Shown here: positions 8,136-15,740 of the stretch, in pieces
How the letters are laid out: each line of letters opens with the position of its first letter
How positions within the stretch are numbered: the stretch's first letter is position 1
NCBI GenBank assembly: GCA_036733925.1
Contig: DAIMZO010000020.1
Coordinates: 1 to 45,338, forward strand
Direction: 5' to 3'
DNA from: UBA2897 sp036733925
GTDB taxonomy: Bacteria > Bacillota > Negativicutes > Selenomonadales > Selenomonadaceae
DNA: 45,338 nucleotides
Made by a program: the position numbers and the translations under genes
The notes under the pieces: model-generated
Told to the model about the DNA's origin: nothing
The model's input: only the letters and a program-made list of their open reading frames with translations
The model's database searches: none

Positions 8136-10076
8136 ATGCAGAATGTGAAAGATATACCGGGTACGGAGGGGGATTTCCCCGCGGTACCAAAGGATTTCAC
8201 ACCGGATGTATTGCAGCAGCTCGGCGAGCTCGACCGGCTGCTCTATTTCCACTGGGATTTGCAGACGGACGTGATTTCCTTCAAGAAACCAGCTGCCAGC
8301 ATCGAGTACGACGTCCCGGATACCCTTCCCCGCGCTTCGACCGCCCTCTGGGATGGCAAGATCATCTCCCCGACGGACTCCGTGCGCCTGCACACCTGGC
8401 TCCGCGTGATCTTCCGCAAAGGGAAAAAGCATCACAGCAGCGGCGCGCAGCGCTCGACGGCAAGGCTCCGCCTACGCGTCAAAAGCGAGAAGAAACGCGA
8501 CGACGGGCCGCGCTATGTCTGGACCGAGGTCCGCATGCTCACCTATTTCAGCAGCCAGGGGCCCGCTGAGGCCTTCGGCACGATCCGCAACATCCAGTCG
8601 CTGAAGCTCTGGCAGGAGCGCCTCGAGCGCAAGGCCAGCCGCGACACGCTGACCGGCCTGCTGAACAAGGGCGCCGCCCAGCGCCGCATCGAGGAGTACC
8701 TGAGCGCGCTGAGCCCGCGCAAGGATCACGCGGCCCTGCTGCTGATCGACGCGGACGGCTTCAAGGAGATCAACGACTCGTTCGGCCACCTGTTCGGCGA
8801 CGCCGTGCTGACCGACATGGGCATGGTCATCGAGAAGCATTTCCGCCACTCCGACGTCGTCGGCCGCATCGGCGGCGATGAGTTCCTCGTGCTGTTCCGC
8901 AACGTCCCCTCGCAGAAGATCCTGCGGGACCGCTGCCAGCAGGTCGTCAGCGCGATGGCGAAAACCTACGAGAACGGCGAGGACAAGCTGCCGTTCTCGA
9001 TCAGCATCGGCGTCTCGCTGTTCCCGGCGCATGGAAAGGGCTACACCGACCTGTTCCGCCACGCGGACAAGGCACTCTACGAGGCCAAGCGCCGCGGCAA
9101 GGACCAGTTCGTCGTCTACCGCCCGAGCCTGCTGAACGCAGACAGCAGCGCGGAGGTGCCGAATACGCGCGACCCGCAGAACGAGGCCGAGCTCCAGCAG
9201 AAGGCCTTCGAAGACAACATGCTCGAGTTCATCTTCCGGCTGCTCTACGAGACGAACAGCCCGGACGCCACGATCCAGATGTCGCTCGGCATGTTCGGCA
9301 AGCAGTTCCAGCTCGACCGCGTCTCGATTGACCGCTATGACGCCATGAGCAACACCTATACGAACACCTACGAATGGGTCAGCCCGAACGGCATGTCCCT
9401 GCGCCCGGAGGCCCATGAGAAGGATCCGGACTTCCCGAATATCCTGCGCCAGCGCAACAAGCAGATTGCCTCGCAGTACCGGCCGACGCCTTACGGCGTG
9501 ATCTCGCGCTGCGAGGATACGCGCCTGCTCGCACCGGAGTTCCAGAGCGCGGCGGGCTATCTGCAGCTCGGCGCGTTCGCGCACTGCCTGATCACGCATG
9601 GCACCGAGACGCTCGGCTGCCTCGGCTTCGAGTCCGCGCGGCCGCACACGTTCACGATGGAGGAGTTCAAGGATCTCAACATCTTCTCCATCCTGCTCGG
9701 CAACATCCTGCTCGCGAACCGGAGCGATGCCTCCGCACAGGAAAAGGTGCAGATGTTCAGCAATATCCTCGACGACATGCAGGAGCTCATCTACATCGTC
9801 GACCGGCATACGATGGAGCCCGTCTACTACAACCGCACCATCCGGCAGGCCATCGTCGACGGGGATCAGCATAAGCCATGCTACCAGCTCTTCCACAACC
9901 GGATTGAGCCGTGCCGGGGCTGCCCGGTGCCCGACCTCTCGAAGAACGGCAGCGAGTATATTGCGTGCGAGGTGCACAACTGGGGCAAGACCTCGCTCTG
10001 CCGCGCCTGCAACTTCACCGTTGACAAGGACTCGGACAAAGACCCGCATCTCGTGCTGATGATCCAGGAGCCGTAA
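8136..10076 (+). CDS. Multidomain diguanylate cyclase (PAS-like, GGDEF, GAF, cysteine-rich PAS-like)
   Basis: The 646-residue protein should make cyclic di-GMP from two GTP. It begins with a PAS-like sensor (about 30-160), ending in a short linker helix. The GGDEF domain spans about 166-330 with the intact active-site GGDEF at 246-250. The inhibitory I-site RHSD at 237-240 is at the canonical spacing. A GAF-like region follows (about 365-535). A C-terminal PAS-like region carries CYQLFHNRIEPCRGCP and other cysteines that could bind metal or sense redox. No EAL phosphodiesterase domain and no membrane segment are seen, so it is cytosolic. GGAAGGA precedes the ATG. It is the only large gene on the plus strand and ends at a shared terminator. 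Confidence 0.9.
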   Translation: MQNVKDIPGTEGDFPAVPKDFTPDVLQQLGELDRLLYFHWDLQTDVISFKKPAASIEYDVPDTLPRASTALWDGKIISPTDSVRLHTWLRVIFRKGKKHHSSGAQRSTARLRLRVKSEKKRDDGPRYVWTEVRMLTYFSSQGPAEAFGTIRNIQSLKLWQERLERKASRDTLTGLLNKGAAQRRIEEYLSALSPRKDHAALLLIDADGFKEINDSFGHLFGDAVLTDMGMVIEKHFRHSDVVGRIGGDEFLVLFRNVPSQKILRDRCQQVVSAMAKTYENGEDKLPFSISIGVSLFPAHGKGYTDLFRHADKALYEAKRRGKDQFVVYRPSLLNADSSAEVPNTRDPQNEAELQQKAFEDNMLEFIFRLLYETNSPDATIQMSLGMFGKQFQLDRVSIDRYDAMSNTYTNTYEWVSPNGMSLRPEAHEKDPDFPNILRQRNKQIASQYRPTPYGVISRCEDTRLLAPEFQSAAGYLQLGAFAHCLITHGTETLGCLGFESARPHTFTMEEFKDLNIFSILLGNILLANRSDASAQEKVQMFSNILDDMQELIYIVDRHTMEPVYYNRTIRQAIVDGDQHKPCYQLFHNRIEPCRGCPVPDLSKNGSEYIACEVHNWGKTSLCRACNFTVDKDSDKDPHLVLMIQEP

Positions 10077-10101
10077 AGAAGGAGTTGGCACACGAATAGA
10101 T

Positions 10102-10165
10102 AAAGCCTTCCCCTATGGGCGCGAGTCCGAAGGACGAGCGTGCCTTTAGGCGGAAGGCTTTTTTT
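10102..10165. terminator. Bidirectional terminator with long structured stem
   Basis: The arms AAAGCCTTCC (10102-10111) and GGAAGGCTTT (10152-10161) enclose an inner imperfect hairpin with GTCC-GAA-GGAC at its tip. A run of seven T follows on the plus strand and overlaps the stop codon of the converging CBS-ACT gene. The GCCTTCCCC-type outer arm recurs at 10929-10949 and 26012-26160, so this is probably a member of a dispersed repeat family used as a terminator. Confidence 0.8.
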
Positions 10166-10811
10166 ACTGGATTGCCGTGATATGCGTGACCTTGTAGCCG
10201 TGGGCCTCGATGTCCTGCTTCAGCGCGTCGACCTCTTTGAAATCGCCGAGGATGACGATTTCGTAGCTGCCATCCTTCTGCGCGCAGGTCACGACCGTGT
10301 CGATGTTGTACCCCTTCTCCGCGAAGATGCCGGAGATATCGTGCACGACGCCGACCTTGTTGTCCGTGTGAATCGTGAAGCGCGTCTTGCCGGCATGCAG
10401 ATCCATGATGTCGACGAACGCCTTGAAGATATCCGTCTCCGTGATGACGCCGACGACCGCGCCGACGCTCGAGACGACCGGCAGCCCGCCGATCTTGTTC
10501 TCGTACATGATCAGCGCGGCCTGCTCGAGCGTCGCATCCTCACCGACCGTGATGACTGGGGACTGCATGACGTCGCGGATCTTCAGCTTCGCGAGCAGCG
10601 AGATCTGCTCATAGCGCGAAAGCGTCGTCGCCGGCGACGGGGCGACGCGCATGATGTCCTTGTCGTTCAGGAAGCCGACGAGCGTGCCGTTCTCCACGAC
10701 CGGCAGGCGCCGGAACCCGTTCTTCTTCATGAGGCGGGCCGCCTCATCTACTCCCGTATCCGGCGTGACCGTTACCGGATTCTTCGTCATACGATTCGCT
10801 ACAAACATCAT
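10164..10811 (-). CDS. CBS-ACT domain protein (AcuB-like)
   Basis: The 215-residue protein has two CBS repeats, about 1-60 (VANRMTKNPVTVTPD, LVGFLNDKDI) and 75-135 (IRDVMQSPVITVGED, VVGVITETDIFKAF). These form a Bateman module that usually binds adenosine nucleotides. A C-terminal ACT domain (about 142-215, KTRFTIHTDNKVGVVHDISGI) usually binds amino acids. This layout is seen in AcuB-like regulators whose targets are poorly known. The ATG at 10811 has AAAGGATG upstream. It converges on the GGDEF gene and lies downstream of the liv operon on the same strand, beyond that operon's terminator. A link to amino acid sensing with liv is possible but inferred. Confidence 0.87.
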   Translation of the reverse strand: MMFVANRMTKNPVTVTPDTGVDEAARLMKKNGFRRLPVVENGTLVGFLNDKDIMRVAPSPATTLSRYEQISLLAKLKIRDVMQSPVITVGEDATLEQAALIMYENKIGGLPVVSSVGAVVGVITETDIFKAFVDIMDLHAGKTRFTIHTDNKVGVVHDISGIFAEKGYNIDTVVTCAQKDGSYEIVILGDFKEVDALKQDIEAHGYKVTHITAIQ

Positions 10812-10922
10812 CGATCATCCTTTCCGCGTGTATCCGAATCGGCAGCGCATGCCGCCGGTCTTAGAATCATTTCTTTACACACTAGATTCGCGATGGAAAA
10901 CCCCGTTTCCTGCTTTCCCATC

Positions 10923-10949
10923 AAAAAAGCCTTCCCCAAAGGGGAAGGC
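10923..10949 (-). terminator. Intrinsic terminator of the liv operon
   Basis: GCCTTCCCC and GGGGAAGGC pair perfectly around AAA. On the minus strand six T follow the stem. It lies 14 bases after the livF stop and is a textbook terminator. Confidence 0.9.
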
Positions 10950-10963
10950 AATATCCCTCTCGA

Positions 10964-11680
10964 TCAGCCGCCGAGGTAGGCCTTGCGGATGTCTTCGGAG
11001 GCGGCGAGTTTCTTGGCGTCGCCGGAGATGGTGATGCGGCCGGTCTCGAGGACGTAGGCGCGGTTCGCGATGGAGAGCGCCATGTTCGCGTTCTGCTCGA
11101 CGAGCAGGATGGTCGTGCCCTCTTTGTGGATATCTTCGATGATGGAGAAGATCTCTTTGATCAGGAGCGGCGCGAGACCCATGGACGGCTCATCGAGGAG
11201 CAGGAGCTTCGGCCGGCTCATGAGCGCGCGGCCCATCGCGAGCATCTGCTGCTCGCCACCAGACAGCGTGCCGGCGATCTGCTTCTTGCGTTCCTCGAGG
11301 CGCGGAAAGCGCTCGAAGACCATCTGCAGGTCTTTCTTGATGCCGTCCTTGTCCTTGCGCGTGAACGCGCCGAGCTCGAGGTTCTCCATGACCGACATCT
11401 CGGCGAAGACGCGGCGGCCCTCCGGCACTTGCGAGATACCGGCGCGGACGATCTTGTGCGCCTTGACGCCGGCGATGTTCTCGCCCTCGAACGTAATGGA
11501 ACCGTCTTTCGGCTTCAGCAGGCCCGAGATCGTGCGCAGCGTCGTGGACTTGCCGGCGCCGTTCGCGCCGATCAGCGTGACGATCTCGCCCGGATAGACT
11601 TCGAGGCTGATGCCCTTCAGTGCATGGATGGCCCCGTAGTAGACGTTGATGTTGTCGATTTTCAGCATCGGTTCTGTCAT
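10964..11680 (-). CDS. livF: Branched-chain amino acid ABC transporter, ATP-binding protein LivF
   Basis: The 238-residue ATPase is one of two nucleotide-binding subunits of the leucine/isoleucine/valine importer at the cytoplasmic face. The Walker A motif is GANGAGKST, the signature is LSGGEQQMLAMGRAL, and Walker B is LLLLDEPSMGLAP. The H-loop region is TTILLVEQN, and the ending IRKAYLGG is typical of LivF. The ATG shares one base with the livG stop (TGATG at 11682-11678), so translation is coupled. It is the last gene of livJHMGF and is followed by a terminator. Confidence 0.95.
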   Translation of the reverse strand: MTEPMLKIDNINVYYGAIHALKGISLEVYPGEIVTLIGANGAGKSTTLRTISGLLKPKDGSITFEGENIAGVKAHKIVRAGISQVPEGRRVFAEMSVMENLELGAFTRKDKDGIKKDLQMVFERFPRLEERKKQIAGTLSGGEQQMLAMGRALMSRPKLLLLDEPSMGLAPLLIKEIFSIIEDIHKEGTTILLVEQNANMALSIANRAYVLETGRITISGDAKKLAASEDIRKAYLGG

Positions 11681-12465
11681 CAGTCCTCACCTCCCAGATA
11701 GGCGCGGATGACTTCCGGATTCTTCTGGATGACCTCCGGCGTGCCCTCCGCGATGATCGTGCCGTACTCGAGCACGTAGATGCGCTCGCAGAGCCCCATG
11801 ACGAGGCTCATGTCGTGCTCGATCAGGAGGACGGTCAGGCCGAACTCGTTGCGGATCCAGCGGATCATCTCCGTCAGCTCCTTCGTCTCCTGTGGGTTCA
11901 TGCCGGCCGCCGGCTCATCGAGCAGCAGCAGCTTCGGCTTCGCCGCGAGCGCGCGGGCGATCTCGAGGCGGCGCTGCGCGCCGTAAGGCAGGTTCTTCGC
12001 CTTTTCATCGGCCTGCTTCTCGAGGTGGAAGATCTCGAGCAGCTTCAGCGCCTTCTCCTCGACGGTTTCCTCCTCTTTCCGATAGCGGCCGACGCGCAGG
12101 ACGGCCTCCACGAGGGTGTATTTGATGCGGTCGTGGAACGCGATCTTGACGTTCTCGAGCACCGTGAGCTCGGAGAACAAGCGGATATTCTGGAACGTGC
12201 GCGCGATGCCCCGCTTCGTGATCTGGTACGGCTTCATGCCGACGATGCTCTTGCCGTCCAGCGTAATCTCACCGGTCGTCGGGCGGTAGACGCCCGTGAA
12301 CATGTTGAACGCCGTCGTCTTGCCGGCGCCGTTCGGGCCGATCAGGCCGACGAGCTCGCCGCGGTTGATATGGAAGTTGAAGTCCGAAACCGCTTTGAGG
12401 CCGCCGAAGACCATCGACACGTTCTCTGCCTTCAGCAGCACGCTATCCTTTTTCGTCTCAGGCAT
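11680..12465 (-). CDS. livG: Branched-chain amino acid ABC transporter, ATP-binding protein LivG
   Basis: This 261-residue subunit is the second ATPase of the importer. Walker A is GPNGAGKTT, the signature is the LivG-type LPYGAQRRLEIARAL, Walker B is LLLLDEPAAGMNP and the switch region is VLLIEHDMSLVM. It ends GTPEVIQKNPEVIRAYLGGED, typical of LivG. Its start overlaps the end of livM by 8 bases and its stop overlaps livF by one base, giving a tightly coupled membrane-ATPase cassette. Confidence 0.95.
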   Translation of the reverse strand: MPETKKDSVLLKAENVSMVFGGLKAVSDFNFHINRGELVGLIGPNGAGKTTAFNMFTGVYRPTTGEITLDGKSIVGMKPYQITKRGIARTFQNIRLFSELTVLENVKIAFHDRIKYTLVEAVLRVGRYRKEEETVEEKALKLLEIFHLEKQADEKAKNLPYGAQRRLEIARALAAKPKLLLLDEPAAGMNPQETKELTEMIRWIRNEFGLTVLLIEHDMSLVMGLCERIYVLEYGTIIAEGTPEVIQKNPEVIRAYLGGED

Positions 12466-13411
12466 GCTTGCGGCCCCCTTTCAAGATCTTGCGGAAGATG
12501 CCATGGTTCGTGACCTCCATGTAACCGAACAGGCCCTGCGGGCGCTTCATCATCAGGAAAATCAGCGCGAGCGCATAGATGATCATGCGGAACTCCGGCC
12601 AGGACGCGAGCGCCGCCGAAAGGAACGTCACGACGAACGCGCCGGCGATCGAGCCCGTGATGGAGCCAAGGCCGCCGAGCACGACCATGATCAGGTAGTT
12701 GAACGACTGCATGAACGTGAACGAGGACGGGTTGATGATATAGAAGCAATGCGCGAACAGGCCGCCCGCGATGCCCGCGAACGCCGCGCCGATCGTGAAC
12801 GCCATGACCTTGTACTTCGTCGTGTTGACGCCCATCGCCTCGGCCGCGATCTCGTTCTCGCGGATTGCGATGCAGGCGCGGCCCGGCTTCGAGTTCACGA
12901 AGTTCTTGATGAAGAACAGCGTGAACAACATGATGAAGAACACCCAGACAAACGTCGTCTTGTGCGGGATGCCCTTGAAGCCCGCCGCACCGCCGACGTA
13001 GTCGATGTTCATAATGACGATGCGGATGATCTCGCCGAGACCGAGCGTCGCGATGGCGAGGTAGTCGCCGCGCAGGCGAAGCGTCGGCAGGCCAATCAAA
13101 AAGCCGAGGAAGCCGGCCGTGACCGCACCGGCGAGCAATGCTGGCAGGAAGGCGACGTGGAAGTTCGTCGTGAGCACGACGGCCGTATAGGCGCCGACCG
13201 CCATGAAGCCGGCATGGCCGAGCGAGAACTGGCCCGTGTAGCCGTTGATGAGGTTCAGGCTGACCGACATGATGATGTTGATGCCGACGATCAGGATGTT
13301 GAGCTGCCAGAACGAGCTCAGCACGCGGCCCGTGATCAGGCCCTGCAGGACGGCGAATAAAAGCAGCGCGCCCACGAACAGCTTGAGGTCATTTTTATGC
13401 AGATATTTCAT
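12458..13411 (-). CDS. livM: Branched-chain amino acid ABC transporter, permease LivM
   Basis: The permease has several hydrophobic helices and the family motif NLINGYTGQFSLGHAGFMAVGAY near residue 55. The coupling region LPTLRLRGDYLAIATLG and the later GGLGSITGSIAGA are also typical. The open frame begins with GTG at 13420, but that GTG belongs to the ribosome site GAGGTG, which lies 6 bases before the ATG at 13411 (MKYLHKND), so the ATG is chosen, giving 317 residues. It pairs with LivH to form the channel and is encoded 10 bases after livH. Confidence 0.93.
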   Translation of the reverse strand: MKYLHKNDLKLFVGALLLFAVLQGLITGRVLSSFWQLNILIVGINIIMSVSLNLINGYTGQFSLGHAGFMAVGAYTAVVLTTNFHVAFLPALLAGAVTAGFLGFLIGLPTLRLRGDYLAIATLGLGEIIRIVIMNIDYVGGAAGFKGIPHKTTFVWVFFIMLFTLFFIKNFVNSKPGRACIAIRENEIAAEAMGVNTTKYKVMAFTIGAAFAGIAGGLFAHCFYIINPSSFTFMQSFNYLIMVVLGGLGSITGSIAGAFVVTFLSAALASWPEFRMIIYALALIFLMMKRPQGLFGYMEVTNHGIFRKILKGGRKHA

Positions 13412-13421
13412 ACCGTTCACC

Positions 13422-14306
13422 TCAGACTTTCTCGCGGACGTTCTTGCCGAAGATGCCGGTCGGCTTGAACAGAAGAACCAGGATCAGGATTGCGAACGCC
13501 GCCGCGTCGCGGAAAGTCGACGAGATAAAGCCCGAGACGAGCGCCTCGACGACGCCGAGGATCAGGCCGCCGACCACCGCGCCCGGCAGGATGCCGATGC
13601 CGCCGAGCACGGCCGCGACGAACGCCTTGACGCCCGGCATGATGCCCATGAGCGGGTCGATTGAGTTGTAGTAGACGCCGACGAGGACGCCTGCTGCCGC
13701 GGCGAGCGCCGAGCCGATGCCGAACGTGAACGAGATGATGCGGTCGGAATCGATGCCCATGAGCTGCGCCGTCTCGACATCATACGAGGCCGCGCGCATG
13801 GCCTTGCCGGTCTTCGTGCGCTCGACGATGTACGTCAGCAGCAGCATCAGCACAATCGTGATGCCGAAGATCAGCATCTGCTGGCCGTTGACGATGAACG
13901 GGCCGACATGGAACGCGACGTTGTCGAACACCGGAGGGAACGTGCGCGGCGTCGGCGAGACGAAATACATGCTCGTGTACTCGAGGAAGAACGAGACGCC
14001 GATTGCCGTGATCAGCACCGAGATGCGCGGCGCGTTCCTGAGCGGCTTGTAGGCGAGCTTCTCGATGACCATGCCGAGGCCGCCCGTCACGATCATCGAG
14101 ATCAGCAGCGACGGGAAAATCCCGAGATGCGCGATTGTGATCGAGAAAAAGCCGATATACGCGCCGACCATGTAGATATCGCCGTGCGCGAAGTTGATCA
14201 GTTTGATGATGCCGTAGATCATGGTATAGCCGAGTGCGATCAGCGCGTAGATGCTCCCGAGCGATATGCCATTGATCAGCTGCTGCACCAGTTGTGTAAC
14301 ATCCAT
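13422..14306 (-). CDS. livH: Branched-chain amino acid ABC transporter, permease LivH
   Basis: This integral membrane protein of 294 residues opens MDVTQLVQQLINGISLGSIY. It contains the LivH hallmark YGIIKLINFAHGDIYMVGAY and the later AVLGGIGILPGAVVGG. About eight hydrophobic segments are visible. Together with LivM it forms the translocation path for branched-chain amino acids. AAGGGGAG lies upstream of the ATG. A weak stem-loop separates it from livJ, which would let binding protein be made in excess over the permease. Confidence 0.95.
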   Translation of the reverse strand: MDVTQLVQQLINGISLGSIYALIALGYTMIYGIIKLINFAHGDIYMVGAYIGFFSITIAHLGIFPSLLISMIVTGGLGMVIEKLAYKPLRNAPRISVLITAIGVSFFLEYTSMYFVSPTPRTFPPVFDNVAFHVGPFIVNGQQMLIFGITIVLMLLLTYIVERTKTGKAMRAASYDVETAQLMGIDSDRIISFTFGIGSALAAAAGVLVGVYYNSIDPLMGIMPGVKAFVAAVLGGIGILPGAVVGGLILGVVEALVSGFISSTFRDAAAFAILILVLLFKPTGIFGKNVREKV

Positions 14307-14327
14307 ACTAACGACTCCCCTTAACGT

Positions 14328-14353
14328 GAAAGAAAGGCCGCATTCCTGCAGCC
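14328..14353 (-). terminator. Weak stem-loop between livJ and livH
   Basis: On the minus strand GGCTGC pairs with GCGGCC (one G-U pair) around a 6-base loop and is followed by TTTCTTTC. Position and shape suggest partial termination after the periplasmic binding-protein gene. Confidence 0.5.
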
Positions 14354-14375
14354 CTTCCCCTTTTATCCTTCGGAA

Positions 14376-15551
14376 TTACTCCGCATCCGGCGCAATCTTC
14401 GCGACGAACTCCTTCGCCCCATTCTTCATGGAGAGGATGACCGCGCTCTTGATCGGGTTATGCGTCTTCGGATCCATCGTGATGGTGCCCGTGCCTACGC
14501 GAAGGTCCTTCGTTTCCTCCAGTGCCTTCGTGATCTTGTCCGAATCCGTGCTGCCAGCGCGCGTCAGCGCATCGACGAGCATCTTGCCGGCATCGTAGCC
14601 GAGGGCTGCGAAGACGTTCGGCGCATGGCCGTACTCATCCTGGAACGCTTTCAGGAAGTCCTGGACCTCTTCGTCCTTCTCGAAATAGTGCGTCGAGAAA
14701 TACGTGTTGTTCAGGGCATCCGCACCGGCGATGTCAGCGACCTTCGGATCATCCCAGCCGTCCGTGCCGAGCATCGGCGCCGTGATGCCGAGCTCGCGGG
14801 CCTGCTTGACGATCTTGCCGACCTCTTCATAGTAGGCCGGTACGAAGATGACATCGGCGTTCGCCGTCTTGATCTTCGTCAGCGCCGCCTTGAAGTCCTG
14901 ATCCTTTGCGAGGAAGGATTCCTCCATGACGACCTTGCCGCCAGCAGCCTCAAACTTCTCCTTGAATACCTTGCCGAGGCTCTTCGAGTAATCGGAGCTC
15001 GAGTCGAGGTACAGCACCGCGGTCTTTGCCTTGAGGTTCTTCGTCGCGAACTCGGCCATGACGGTGCCCTGCTGCGGGTCGATGAAGCAGCTGCGGAAGA
15101 TGTACGGCTTTGCTTTGCCGTTATCTACCGTGACATCCGGGTTCGTCGCCGCCGGGGCGATGACCGGGATCTTCTCGTCGTTCGCCGTCTGCGACTCGGC
15201 CATGACATTCGCTGTGACCATCGGGCCGACGATGACCTTGACGTGGTCATCGGAGATGAGCTTCGTCGCCGCGTTGACGGTCTCCGAGGCCTCCGACTTC
15301 GTGTCGGCCTCGACGAGCTCGATCTTCTTGCCGTTAACGCCGCCCGCGTCGTTGGCCTGCTTGATGGCCAGCTTCAGGCCATCGTAGCCGGCAGAACCGT
15401 AGTTTGCCTGATTGCCGGTGATCTCGAAGCTTGCGCCGACTTTAATCGTATCCCCACTATCATCGCTGCCGCAGCCTGCGACCACCGTGCCGAGCATCAT
15501 GACGCCAATCGCGGCGCCCATGAGCTTCAGACTCTTCTTGCTGAAATGCAT
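14376..15551 (-). CDS. livJ: Branched-chain amino acid ABC transporter, substrate-binding lipoprotein
   Basis: The 391-residue protein begins with a lipoprotein signal peptide ending VVAGC, so Cys27 should be lipidated and the protein held at the outer face of the inner membrane. The mature part follows the type I periplasmic binding fold: IKVGASFEITGNQANYG, AIKQANDAGGVNGKKIELVEAD, VIVGPMVTANVMA, and LGTDGWDDPKVADIAG. These are hallmarks of LivJ/LivK proteins. GGAGGAA precedes the ATG. It is the first gene of the liv operon and has its own near-consensus promoter. Confidence 0.94.
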   Translation of the reverse strand: MHFSKKSLKLMGAAIGVMMLGTVVAGCGSDDSGDTIKVGASFEITGNQANYGSAGYDGLKLAIKQANDAGGVNGKKIELVEADTKSEASETVNAATKLISDDHVKVIVGPMVTANVMAESQTANDEKIPVIAPAATNPDVTVDNGKAKPYIFRSCFIDPQQGTVMAEFATKNLKAKTAVLYLDSSSDYSKSLGKVFKEKFEAAGGKVVMEESFLAKDQDFKAALTKIKTANADVIFVPAYYEEVGKIVKQARELGITAPMLGTDGWDDPKVADIAGADALNNTYFSTHYFEKDEEVQDFLKAFQDEYGHAPNVFAALGYDAGKMLVDALTRAGSTDSDKITKALEETKDLRVGTGTITMDPKTHNPIKSAVILSMKNGAKEFVAKIAPDAE

Positions 15552-15633
15552 AGAAGTTCCTCCTTTGTTTTCGTGCGGAATGCACCGTTGGTATTCCCGG
15601 TTTTTCGTTCACCCGGAATTGATGATAGTCCTT

Positions 15634-15662
15634 ATTATATGTTACAGGTTTACATCTGTCAA
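15634..15662 (-). promoter_or_regulatory. Consensus promoter of the liv operon
   Basis: On the minus strand TTGACA (15662-15657) and TATAAT (15639-15634) are separated by exactly 17 bases, a perfect sigma-A promoter. The leader to livJ is about 75 bases. No obvious leader peptide or T-box is seen in it. Confidence 0.93.
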
Positions 15663-15740
15663 TACAAAATAGGGATATTTTTTCTAAGTTTTATGCTCTC
15701 TTTGTCTCTCGCAAGAGCATCATCCTGCATATTCTTGCAT

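Noticed and set aside
15552..15740. T-box or amino acid riboswitch in the liv leader
   Set aside because: The leader is only about 75 bases and shows no T-box sequence or long alternative hairpins.
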